From Marchantia polymorpha subsp. ruderalis (lineage: Eukaryota; Streptophyta; Marchantiopsida; Marchantiales; Marchantiaceae): a stretch of DNA of 64,000 nt. Positions 1 through 7,876 of the stretch are shown in pieces. How positions within the stretch are numbered: the stretch's first letter is position 1; the number at the start of each line of letters is the position of its first letter. The DNA lies in NCBI GenBank assembly GCA_037833965.1, contig AP031357.1, forward strand, positions 7,212,001 through 7,276,000, given 5' to 3'. Position numbers and translations under genes: made by a program. Below the pieces are notes generated by a model. The model did no database searches. It saw nothing but the letters and a program-made list of their open reading frames with translations, and was not told the DNA's origin.

Positions 1-93
1 CTGCTACGAGTTCGTGTTTCATGTGGATCATTACGCCTTACAGCACCTGGTGAAGAAGGCGGATCTGTCCGGACGAATTGCTAGGTGGGTACT
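1..93 (+). pseudogene. A-outer pol fragment (end of RNase H region), left of the A1 insertion
   Basis: Translation from base 2 matches the RNase H/connection region of the A1 pol around 9210-9300, including the FHVDHYALQHL stretch. The coding sequence stops where the TG of the A1 5' LTR begins at 94. It resumes at 15619 with the expected next codons, so this is the left half of a gypsy pol split by A1. Bases 89-93 (gtact) are the left target-site duplication. The 5' part of this host element lies before the window. Confidence 0.9.
89..93. repeat. Target-site duplication of A1, left copy (gtact)
   Basis: The 5-bp sequence gtact directly precedes the LTR start and is repeated directly after the 3' LTR at 15614-15618. 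With one copy removed, the two flanks join into uninterrupted pol sequence, as seen in the intact A1 pol near 9296. Confidence 0.95.
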
Positions 94-287
94 TGTGGTA
101 ACACACTTTTTGTTTTTTTTGCAGAATTTAAACAATTTTAGAAAACTAGTACCAAAGCAGTGTTTGTAGCTAGAGAAGGGTACGCTAAATAGAGTGGATT
201 GATGAGATCGTCACGAGGGCACAAAGAATCACGTAGTCGGATGTACCAACGCCAACGTCTTCGGCGCCTTCGGCAAAAGCTCCTTTT

Positions 288-352
288 TGAGGTGTCTCTA
301 CTCACGCGCCTCTAGCGTATAAGGAAGCTACGCTTCCGGCGCAGACACCTCA
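288..352. repeat. Inverted repeat in A LTR U3 (possible stem-loop)
   Basis: TGAGGTGTCT at 288-297 is exactly complementary to AGACACCTCA at 343-352. Inside it lies a second dyad, GGAAGCTACGCTTCC, at 323-337. The structure recurs in other A LTRs (near 10943, 17262, 32167, 46121 and, reversed, 24375 and 58890). In several copies the loop sequence differs while the outer arms are kept or nearly kept. Function is unknown; it could be a protein-binding cruciform or an RNA hairpin. Confidence 0.6.
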
Positions 353-1147
353 GGAGGAGGTTTTGCTAAAGACGTCAGGAGAAGGGCCCGGACCTCTAAA
401 GGCATCCGACCATGAGTGCGCCTTCGGCGAAGCGCCGCTAGCGCGGAAAGGGAAAACCTTCATAACAATCGGGATACACAGTAGATCCAGTTGGTTGAAG
501 TTGCATTAGAAAGAGCTCGGAACGCTCGTTCTAACGAGTCCAAGAGCGCCGGAGATGGATCAGGAATGGAGAAGTTATGAGCGTCGGAAAACTCGTAGCC
601 GGACATGCGCCGTTCGCGCTAGGGTTCACAGCCGGAAAGGATTCCCGTACGCCCTCGGCGATGCGCCTTCGGCGGAATCACGCGCTCACAGGAGGAAACC
701 AACTCAGAGTCGGAAGCGCCCTTGGCGGCTGTTCATGGAAGGAAAGCGCCGGTCGGATGTACGCCTCCGACGTGGCGCTGACGGCCGGATGCGCTGGCAT
801 GAGTTGCGCTGACGGATATGCGCTGGCAGCAACGGACGAGGCATAAAGGACAAAATAGGCGGTACGACTGCGCGCCGGCGTAATTCGCTCCGGCTGGATG
901 TGCGCCTCCAGCAAGGCGCCGACGGATAATGAACGCACCAGCGGCGACACACCTCCGGAGAAGGGCGGGTTAGGAAAAGACAACAGGGCCGACGTATACC
1001 CTGCAGCGGACTCGAGTCCGGAAGGTGGCGGCGGCGGGAGAATTCAACGTTTAAGCATGCGAATGCGCGCAATGCGGAGACGTGAATTCGCGCATGCAAA
1101 GGGCGAACCGTTAAGCCGTATAGCCGGCTGCGTACGTTGCAACCAGT

Positions 1148-1166
1148 AAGAACGTTGGACGTTCTT
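1148..1166. promoter_or_regulatory. 19-bp palindrome with paired ACGT cores upstream of the LTR ORF
   Basis: AAGAACGT-tgg-ACGTTCTT is a perfect dyad with 8-bp arms and a 3-bp spacer, about 285 bp before the LTR-ORF start. ACGT cores are the typical half-sites of plant bZIP factors. The dyad is intact in A1, A-outer (18123) and the reverse solo LTR (about 23567). One arm is mutated in A3 (33043), the A3 3' LTR and the 54252 solo LTR. A regulatory role is inferred only from position and symmetry. Confidence 0.4.
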
Positions 1167-1450
1167 GAAATCGGAGAAGAAAAGACTGCGCTCCAGTCTC
1201 ATTCTCTCATTCTTGACTTTGCGATTTCCAGTTCCAAGATTACGCGCAAGGGCGGAGCGACCTGCAGTGAGAGTAGAGAGTGCGGAGACGAGTTGCGCAA
1301 GGATCTTGGCGGACCTTGAAAGAATTGTGAGTAGCGATCTTGAACGAGCGCAGAGAGAGTGAGCAGTCAGTGCTTGAGTGGCCGACGCACAGTGGCGATT
1401 GTGAGAGAGCGAGCGAAAGGGAGAACGTTTGTGTGTGTGCAGGCAACGCA

Positions 1451-3997
1451 ATGTCGAAGGTTCCCCAGCTGCGAGTGTCTCCACTCAGGGTGCCGCAGAT
1501 CGGTCTACGCGCATTTCAAGATGTGCTGTTGAGGTTGAAGCTCGATTTTCTCCTATGGGGGTGGAATTGGACATGTCCGGAGATGGTGCGCGAGTATCTG
1601 CAGGAGAGACACAAGCCTTCTCGCGGATTTCGCCCACACCCAGAGAGATGGGACATTTGCAATTGGGCGCAGGTGTTGGGCAGGTGTGCCGGCGAGGAAG
1701 GGGATCTCCTCTTCGAGGCCGATAGCGTGAAGGTGTCCCAGGAGGAAGAAGTCTCTTACAATGAGCTCTTCAAAGTGGCCAGACATCCCAAGAACGGTTT
1801 CCGGACACGGGATTACAAGGATCGATTGCGGAGAAATGTCGCGACGGCATTGCTGCAGATATTGCAGCCGACCAAGACCGCTTACATGCATGGTTGGCAG
1901 GTAGAGTTCGTGGAGCTAGTGCTGTCAGGAGCTCCGGTGCATTGGGCACGGCTCCTGTGGAAGGTGACGCGCCAACATGCGCAAGAAGAGAAGGGAGGAA
2001 CCCTCAATCATCTATCGCCTTACTTAATCGTGTTTTACCGGGCGATGGGATGTTTGACAAATGCTGAGAAAACTCGATTTCCGCAGCTGACCCGGACTTA
2101 TCCAGGAAGATATTCGAGGGAGGCCGAAGTAGACACAGATCCGGACGAGGAACCTGCCAGTACGCCTCCGGCTCCGGCCCCAGCAAGAGCAGCAGAAGAA
2201 CGTCGAAGCGAGCTCATTCCGCGAAAGCGAAAGTGGGATGAGAGACCTGAGGACAGGCAGCCGGAAGTGCCAGCTGCGCCGACTCGTGGTCGGCCCACCC
2301 CCGAGCCTCACAGTCAACCAAAACAGAGGGCACGCAAAATGCCAACTGTTACTGAGGAGACCAGGCGAACTCCGACCCGGCGGAATCTCACACAGGAAGA
2401 GATAATCGCTCAGATTCTAGGGAAGACGGCAGATACCTCTGCACAGAAGGCACCACGGCCTTCGGGAGGAGATGGACGGACTGACAGCCGGCCAACTGCG
2501 AGTCGGATGACTGAAGGTCGACAAGCGGAAGGAAGGCCAACTGAACGGCGCGTTGAACCGGACAGCAGGCCGGAAGCAGAAGAGAGTTTGGCTGACGAGC
2601 CAACAATCCTCAAAGGGTCGTCTTCGGCGGAAGGCACTTCTGGAAGAACGCCCCCAACAAGCAGGCCAAGTGGAGTCAAGACGCGCAGGGTGTATCCGAC
2701 TCCCAGTCGGACAACTGCTGGTCGGCCGACTGCGAGTCGGACAACAGAGAGTCAGCCGGATTCGCCGACTGCGAGACGGATGGGGCCAACGACCAGTGTG
2801 CGGACGCCTTCGGCGGACGCACCTTCAGCAAGGACACCTTCCGCGCAGATTGCGCCGGAAGGACAGGCAGCAGAAGCGGGCGGTGCAAGAATGACAAAAG
2901 TCACTGCGGCGTCGACCCCTTCACAAACCGAAGATCGAGCCGGAACAGGGGCTCAAGCAGTGGGATCTCCCACTGCCCTGGATATTTTAGCAGGCAGTGG
3001 AGCAGCAGAAGCTGCTGCGCGCCACAGTTCCAGGGAGTCGCCAAGGGATTCGGTGGCGACTGAAATCCTCGAGACTGAGGATGATACGAGCTCGGAAGAG
3101 CAGGAAGCGGATTCGGTGCAGAAAACGCCAACAGGGGTGCTGTGCGAACAGATAGTTCCACTCCTGCGATATCTGGATCGCAAGACATCCAAATACGGAA
3201 GTGCCTTAAAACCGCAGTCTTATGTGGAGACTATCAGGCGAAGGACGAGGATCAAGGTGGCAAAGTGGGCCTCTAGTTGCCAAGTATATGTGGAAAGGAA
3301 CACCGCCCTCCAACAACACCTGGCGGTCACCCAGAAGCTATACCAAGCCTTGCAGCAGCAGAAGGAGGATGCGGCGACGAAAAGTCAGGCGGATGCCGAA
3401 CTAATACGGGCAAAGATCGAGTTGGAACTGCAGGAGGAGCGGAGACAGAACAAAGTCCTAGCAGCCGAGCTTGCGCGCCAGACGCGCGCCTTAGAAGAAA
3501 GTCAAAGAGCCCGCAAGGAGGATGAGGAGTTGTTGTGCAACTTGCAATCCGAGTGCTCGGATTTGAGGGCACAACGTGCGGGATTAGAAATGCAGCTGGC
3601 CGAGGTGGAGAGCAGCTGCAGGGCGCGAGGAGAGTTGGCGGCACAGGTGACTCGTTGTCTAAAAGGATACACCCATTGGGAGGTGGCAGCCCAAGAGAGG
3701 ATCACACTCAGGGAGTTCGAGCTTCGGGCGGCGGCATTGACGGAAGGTGACAGTCGGAGTCGGCGGCGAGTGGCGAGAAAATTAGAAACCTTCTTGTCGG
3801 GTGCGCGCGACACTATGGCGCACTTGCAGTCGGAAGTCACCACAGCGCTCCGACGCCTGGGGTTACGCAGCCGGTCGGAAGACTGGCAAAGTAGAGATAG
3901 TACGCGGAGCAGTCCGGCGCGCAGGAGGCGCAGCACCGGATCTGCTGAGTGCAGTAGAGTAGTTTGGTTTCGCGCAGATACTGCGAGTGGTAGATAG
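1451..3997 (+). CDS. LTR-encoded coiled-coil protein (LTR-ORF, family A)
   Basis: 848 aa, encoded inside the LTR upstream of the TATA box. I chose ATG 1451 because the context AACGCA-ATG is kept in every A copy and in family B (36082), and homology between families begins a few residues later. Residues about 10-230 form a conserved, probably globular domain rich in Trp and Arg (motifs DFLLWGWN, RTRDYKDR, LNHLSP). About 235-580 is low complexity (P/S/T/R/E, repeated tracts such as GRPTASRTTE). About 590-800 is predicted coiled coil with long runs of E/R/Q/L. The tail is basic and ends near STGSAECS and WFRA. The N-terminal layout loosely resembles the putative plant transposon protein domains found in plant retroelements; this is an untested inference. 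No catalytic motif, signal peptide or membrane segment is visible. Function unknown. Confidence 0.8.
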   Translation: MSKVPQLRVSPLRVPQIGLRAFQDVLLRLKLDFLLWGWNWTCPEMVREYLQERHKPSRGFRPHPERWDICNWAQVLGRCAGEEGDLLFEADSVKVSQEEEVSYNELFKVARHPKNGFRTRDYKDRLRRNVATALLQILQPTKTAYMHGWQVEFVELVLSGAPVHWARLLWKVTRQHAQEEKGGTLNHLSPYLIVFYRAMGCLTNAEKTRFPQLTRTYPGRYSREAEVDTDPDEEPASTPPAPAPARAAEERRSELIPRKRKWDERPEDRQPEVPAAPTRGRPTPEPHSQPKQRARKMPTVTEETRRTPTRRNLTQEEIIAQILGKTADTSAQKAPRPSGGDGRTDSRPTASRMTEGRQAEGRPTERRVEPDSRPEAEESLADEPTILKGSSSAEGTSGRTPPTSRPSGVKTRRVYPTPSRTTAGRPTASRTTESQPDSPTARRMGPTTSVRTPSADAPSARTPSAQIAPEGQAAEAGGARMTKVTAASTPSQTEDRAGTGAQAVGSPTALDILAGSGAAEAAARHSSRESPRDSVATEILETEDDTSSEEQEADSVQKTPTGVLCEQIVPLLRYLDRKTSKYGSALKPQSYVETIRRRTRIKVAKWASSCQVYVERNTALQQHLAVTQKLYQALQQQKEDAATKSQADAELIRAKIELELQEERRQNKVLAAELARQTRALEESQRARKEDEELLCNLQSECSDLRAQRAGLEMQLAEVESSCRARGELAAQVTRCLKGYTHWEVAAQERITLREFELRAAALTEGDSRSRRRVARKLETFLSGARDTMAHLQSEVTTALRRLGLRSRSEDWQSRDSTRSSPARRRRSTGSAECSRVVWFRADTASGR

Positions 3998-4030
3998 GAT
4001 AGCGTAGTGCTAGTTAGGATCTTTTGAGGG

Positions 4031-4037
4031 TATAAAG
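4031..4037 (+). promoter_or_regulatory. TATA box of A1 5' LTR
   Basis: TATAAAG lies 33 bp after the LTR-ORF stop codon and is conserved in all A and B LTRs at the same place (14686, 28118, 31035, 38963, 41298, 48737 and on the minus strand at 20676, 26797, 53743, 63132). It is the best candidate for the start of genome-length RNA, about 30 bp downstream. This puts the LTR ORF in U3. Confidence 0.75.
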
Positions 4038-4042
4038 TAGAT

Positions 4043-4059
4043 CAAGGCGTTTTGCCTTG
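4043..4059. promoter_or_regulatory. Conserved dyad between TATA box and predicted start site
   Basis: CAAGGC-gtttt-GCCTTG is a 6-bp-arm dyad 5 bp after the TATA box. Some B copies have CCAGGC-gtttt-GCCTGG instead (38975, 48749, 26776 reversed), so both arms changed together. Such paired changes point to selection on the dyad, either as a protein-binding site in DNA or as an RNA hairpin near the RNA end. Confidence 0.6.
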
Positions 4060-4701
4060 CGACTCTTCCAGTTTCGGAAGTGCAGATCAGGAACTCACTT
4101 TCTTGGCGTGTTTGTGCATTTTGGTCCTGGCACCACGTAGAGAAGCTGCAGCATAGCAAAGTTACCGTATGTTGTAGTTGAAGGCCTTCGGCTGAATGTT
4201 CAGAGCTAGTACCCGGTTAGAGACTTGAGTAGTGCGGATCTGCACCTGCGGGTGATTTCTGATGCTCAGAGCCGGCTGCGAGTTAGATACTTGAACAGTT
4301 CCCCCTTACTCCTTCGAGTGACATATCCTGATTGTACTCCTACGGGAAGTTTCCCCTGAATGCCAATGTGAAGTTTCATTACTTCGTGTAAACCTTGGTT
4401 TGTAATTCAGGTTGTGTGTGTGTTACTGGATCGTGTTTTCAGTAAGTTCTCAGTCGGGTCTGCACTCCCTGCGTTTTGTGTGATAGTCGAGGGTGACGTC
4501 CACGGCGTACGTAGAGGCTTCGTTCCGAAGTGGGAAGTCCAGTCCGGGTACCCCCGCTAGTTCCTGGCGGAAGGGCAGTAAAAGCCGGAGTGGGAGGCAC
4601 TACCTGCAGAACCTCTGAGTGAACTTGTGAGACACTTTCCTCCTGAAATCCGAAGCGGAGGTCCTGACCGACCTCCGAGTTGTGCTTTTTGCCAGTTTCA
4701 G

Positions 4702-4723
4702 GTGTGTGTGTGTGTGTGTGTGT
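4702..4723 (+). repeat. (GT)n microsatellite in R-U5
   Basis: About 11 GT units directly after the conserved TTTCAG. Every A and B LTR has a GT tract here with a different unit number (for example 31802-31825 and 49495-49523), so it is a fixed, length-variable part of the LTR. Confidence 0.85.
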
Positions 4724-4980
4724 TGAGTGACCACGCTGTACCGTGCATCCTCCGAGCATCCTCCGAGTTGAGATCCTCCTCCGAGTCGAGCCTCCGAGTC
4801 GAGCACTGCAGTATTTCTGGGAGTGACAGTCGCCTAGAATTCAAACTCTACAAAAGTCTGTTAAATGTGACACTTTTACTCTGTGTGTTGCCTCTGTCCC
4901 TGTGGGTTCGATCTTTTTACCACCATACTGCAGTTTTAGCCTTTGGTGGGTTATTACATAAGGAGCCGACAACTTCTTTT

Positions 4981-4998
4981 TGGCGCCGCTGCCGGGGA
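4981..4998 (+). promoter_or_regulatory. Primer-binding site (tRNA-Asp type) of A1
   Basis: TGGCGCCGCTGCCGGGGA differs at one base from the TGGCGCCGTTGCCGGGGA complement of the plant tRNA-Asp 3' end used by Athila-like elements. It begins 22 nt after the LTR end at 4958, not within the usual few bases. The 22-nt gap is kept in A3 and B-outer. Confidence 0.8.
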
Positions 4999-5030
4999 CA
5001 GTGCGTCAACACCAGAAACCTTGAGCAGCA

Positions 5031-5072
5031 ATGCTCGGTGAATGTCGACGAGCGATAGTGTGGGAAACCTGA
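5031..5072 (+). other. 13-codon upstream ORF overlapping the gag start
   Basis: ATG 5031 opens a 13-codon frame, starting MLGEC, that ends at TGA 5070-5072 and overlaps the gag ATG at 5042 in another frame. A3 has the same arrangement (42296). B-outer (49924) also has 13 codons, ending in TAA. A role in limiting gag initiation is possible but inferred. Confidence 0.4.
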
Positions 5073-7870
5073 GTGCGAGAGCCACACGGAAACTCCGTCG
5101 AGATTCAGAAAAAGCCGTGGAAACAAAACGGCGAACTAAAAAGAAGACTCCCGGTGAGGACTCTGCAGAAAGATCGCCATCACCGACTACTGGAAGACAA
5201 AGGCGTTCCAGTTCACCTACCGAGAGCATTGAGCTAACAGTTCTATTGGACATCCCTCCGACAGGAACTCTTTCTGAGTTTGGCCAACCTAGGATCAGTC
5301 CGTCGACAGGATCACCGATGGCAGAACATCAAGCCAATCTCCGCCAGGCGTTTTCCCAACCTACCACCAAACATTCGTATCCAAGATACACGGGAACGGG
5401 CGACGACGATGATGCAGATTCATACATAAAGCTCTTCGAGTCTGTCTCCATCGCCAATCGTGAGACCAGTGATGAAGACAGATTACGAATCTTTCCTAGC
5501 CTGCTACGCAGACGAGCGCGTAGCTGGTACAACCATGAGAGCACCGACCCCACTGGCATCCGGACCTGGGCTCAGCTCAAGGAAAAGTTTCTGAGGCGGT
5601 TCCGCGAACTCGGATATGACAGTCGAGTTCTGACCCGGCTTCGAAATCTTCGACGCGAGCGGAAGGAGAATCTTCGAGACTACACTGAGAGATTCCAAGA
5701 CCTCCTAGATCGAATTCCGAAGACAGGCCCGGGAGAACCGTATTCGGTACAACAGGCAGTGGATTGGTATGTGACAGGGCTCTCAAGAGAAATGGAGACC
5801 TTCTGTAGGAGAGGCAAGACTGACACAATCCAAGATGTGATAGCTTCCGCGGAGACCTTTGAGACGTCAACCCTTGACACTCAAAGACGCGACCGACGGT
5901 CGACGAAGAAGAAGTCGCAAGGCGGACGTCGGAAGAGAAGGAACTCGCCTTCCTCGACAGAAGAATCAAGCTCCTCCGAATCAAGTTCTTCCTCGGAAGA
6001 GGAAGAGGACTCGTCATCTTCAGAAGAAGAAAGACGGAAGAAGAAACGCAGTGCGATCAAGAAGAAGGATCGAGGTAAGGGAATCCCAGTGAAGACTCAA
6101 GGGGACATCGCAGCCAAGGTAGACAACCTGGTGAAGAATTTTGCGGACCTGAAAGTTCATGTAGTGGGAGGCCAAGACCGACGTAAATCACCTGCGAGAC
6201 AACGAGCGAATCTCTGGTGTACTACGTGCGGACAGGTGGGACATGCCAACACGGAGTGCATGTCCGCTAGGCCATCTTACCCAGTGAATGCGGTCGAATG
6301 GGCACCACAGTGGGAGAACCCCATGTATTATGCTGAGCCGCCTATGTATTATGCTGAGCAGGTTGAGGACACCGCCTACTCGGTACAGACAGCTCCAGCT
6401 ACAACTCCGAACCCACCGGTGCATATACCGCGCTTTGTTCCGAGGGAAATGGCGGGTACACTCCCACCAAGACGCATGGCACCTCCAGGCAATCACAACC
6501 GACCTCGACCACAATTCGATGGTTGCTACAACTGCGGAGACATGGGGCATTACGCGCCAAGCTGTCCCCACCCGAGGAAGCCAATGGGGTATGCACCGTT
6601 GTGCAGCAATTGCAAGAAGTCTGGACATACAGTAGCCGAATGTGACCAGCCACAACTCCCTAGGCCAGCCGTGCGTTTCGTATCGACACCTGGCAAGGAA
6701 GAGGTGCAGGTCAACCAGGTAGAACTGAGTCTGGACCCAGCTGAAGAAAACGAAGTATGGCCAGAGGAAGAAGTAATGTGCGGCCGGGTAGAAACCCGAA
6801 GTTCGAAGAGGAGAGGAGAAGGCCATGAGGACACTCGCCGCCTCGAGCGTAGGGAAGAGAGGAGGAAGTCTAAAGAAGTTAGAGAAGGCCAAAGGAGAAC
6901 GCCAAGTACACCTCCGGCTATGAGAAACACCCAGCCGGAGCAGAACTCAGAAAAGGCGAACAGGTATTCGGAAGAGTTCCGGACTCGAGATTACCTTCCG
7001 GACATCAAAGATGAGGTGAGTCACCTCATCAAGGAAGCACTGGGCGCCGGAATGACATCCGACGTCCGGAAGGCGGTTAGGCCCCCTACACCACTTCCGA
7101 CCGCGAGTACAGGAAAACTTCCGGCTGTGACTTCCAACACTCCCTACGACATAGTGGAAGACATAGGGAGCCAGAGGGCAAATATTTCCTTCCACCAGTT
7201 GTTGGAAGACAATAAGACGTACAGAAGGATGCTGATGCTTTCGTTGCGCCGACCACGCAAACCCCGAAAAGAGAAACTTCCGGCTGTGTACAGAGTGGAA
7301 GGAGGAGACCTGGGACCTCCAGAGATCGAAGTAGAGATCGGAGGCTGCGTCATACAGAAGGTACCAGTGGACTCCGGCTCGGGCGTGAATATCATGACCG
7401 AGGAGACAGCGAACTCCTTGGGGTTCCAGACCTTCGAGCCTACATCCCGAGTATTGCGACTGGCCGATCAAACACGCAGAATGCCACTAGGAATGTTGAG
7501 CAATGTGAGAACCAACATTGGAGGAGTGGACTTTCAACTGTCCTACATAATACTGCAACCTCTGATGAAGAAAGGTTATGATGTGCTGCTTGGCAGACCG
7601 TGGCTATACGATGCCAAAGCAAGGTGTGACTGGAGTAGGAAGAGATTACAGTTCCGTAGCCCTGCGGACCCTCCGACTGTCATTACCGTACCGTGGACCA
7701 AGGTACCCCATGAGGGCGAAACACCTTCCACCACCTCCGGTTACACAACTGGAAGGGAGACCAGCTCATCATGCACTTCAGAGACCGAAACGTCGGAGGA
7801 CTTTGTGGGCTACGTCACTTGCTGCTCCATTGAGGAGGAAGGAGACGAGGTGTATCCGGATGAGGAATAG
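5042..7870 (+). CDS. gag-pro: Gag-protease polyprotein (A1)
   Basis: 942 aa, forms the particle and supplies the protease. Visible in order: a basic N-terminus; a retrotransposon Gag capsid region at about 125-285 (contains RARSWYNHE and LREKF-like LKEKFLRRFRELGYDSR); a Ser/Glu/Lys-rich stretch at about 290-350; three CCHC zinc knuckles of form C-x2-C-x4-H-x4-C at about 393-406, 495-508 and 521-534; and a retropepsin with catalytic D777-S-G and a downstream LLGRPWL motif. The start ATG is shared with B-outer. The frame ends at TAG 7868-7870, and pol follows in the same frame, so Pol is probably made by stop-codon readthrough. No defect seen. Confidence 0.95.
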   Translation: MSTSDSVGNLSARATRKLRRDSEKAVETKRRTKKKTPGEDSAERSPSPTTGRQRRSSSPTESIELTVLLDIPPTGTLSEFGQPRISPSTGSPMAEHQANLRQAFSQPTTKHSYPRYTGTGDDDDADSYIKLFESVSIANRETSDEDRLRIFPSLLRRRARSWYNHESTDPTGIRTWAQLKEKFLRRFRELGYDSRVLTRLRNLRRERKENLRDYTERFQDLLDRIPKTGPGEPYSVQQAVDWYVTGLSREMETFCRRGKTDTIQDVIASAETFETSTLDTQRRDRRSTKKKSQGGRRKRRNSPSSTEESSSSESSSSSEEEEDSSSSEEERRKKKRSAIKKKDRGKGIPVKTQGDIAAKVDNLVKNFADLKVHVVGGQDRRKSPARQRANLWCTTCGQVGHANTECMSARPSYPVNAVEWAPQWENPMYYAEPPMYYAEQVEDTAYSVQTAPATTPNPPVHIPRFVPREMAGTLPPRRMAPPGNHNRPRPQFDGCYNCGDMGHYAPSCPHPRKPMGYAPLCSNCKKSGHTVAECDQPQLPRPAVRFVSTPGKEEVQVNQVELSLDPAEENEVWPEEEVMCGRVETRSSKRRGEGHEDTRRLERREERRKSKEVREGQRRTPSTPPAMRNTQPEQNSEKANRYSEEFRTRDYLPDIKDEVSHLIKEALGAGMTSDVRKAVRPPTPLPTASTGKLPAVTSNTPYDIVEDIGSQRANISFHQLLEDNKTYRRMLMLSLRRPRKPRKEKLPAVYRVEGGDLGPPEIEVEIGGCVIQKVPVDSGSGVNIMTEETANSLGFQTFEPTSRVLRLADQTRRMPLGMLSNVRTNIGGVDFQLSYIILQPLMKKGYDVLLGRPWLYDAKARCDWSRKRLQFRSPADPPTVITVPWTKVPHEGETPSTTSGYTTGRETSSSCTSETETSEDFVGYVTCCSIEEEGDEVYPDEE

Positions 7871-7876
7871 CAACTA
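7868..7876 (+). promoter_or_regulatory. Stop-codon readthrough site between gag-pro and pol
   Basis: UAG CAA CUA fits the known leaky-stop context UAG-CAR-YYA (the tobamovirus type). The frame stays open from 7871 straight into RT with no shift. B-outer has UAG CAA UUA at the matching place (52752-52760). This would set the Gag:Gag-Pol ratio. Confidence 0.75.

Larger units (their letters stand above)
94..4958 (+). repeat. A1 5' LTR (4865 bp, carries an internal ORF)
   Basis: Starts TGTGGTAACAC and ends GGGTTATTACA, giving imperfect terminal inverted repeats with TG...CA ends. A TATA box at 4031 implies that U3 is about 4 kb and R-U5 about 0.9 kb. U3 contains an 848-aa ORF at 1451-3997. The 1.35 kb before the ORF holds no gene that I can support, only inverted repeats and GC-rich short palindromes. 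The 0.9 kb after the TATA box holds a GT microsatellite and no ORF conserved across copies. Confidence 0.95.

Noticed and set aside
1327-1442. Possible intron with donor-like GTGAGT and acceptor TGTGTGTGCAG just before the LTR-ORF ATG
   Set aside because: The donor is GCGAGT in other A copies, so it is not conserved. No RNA evidence is available.
1340-1450. In-frame upstream extension of the LTR ORF in A1 (non-ATG start at 1340), and a longer one in the 20716-23271 copy
   Set aside because: The extensions start at TTG, differ between copies, and sequence similarity between families A and B begins only after the ATG at 1451/36082.
4627-5058. Open frames across the GT tract in R-U5 in each LTR
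   Set aside because: They read through a microsatellite and PBS, change with GT number, have no conserved start and no family B counterpart.
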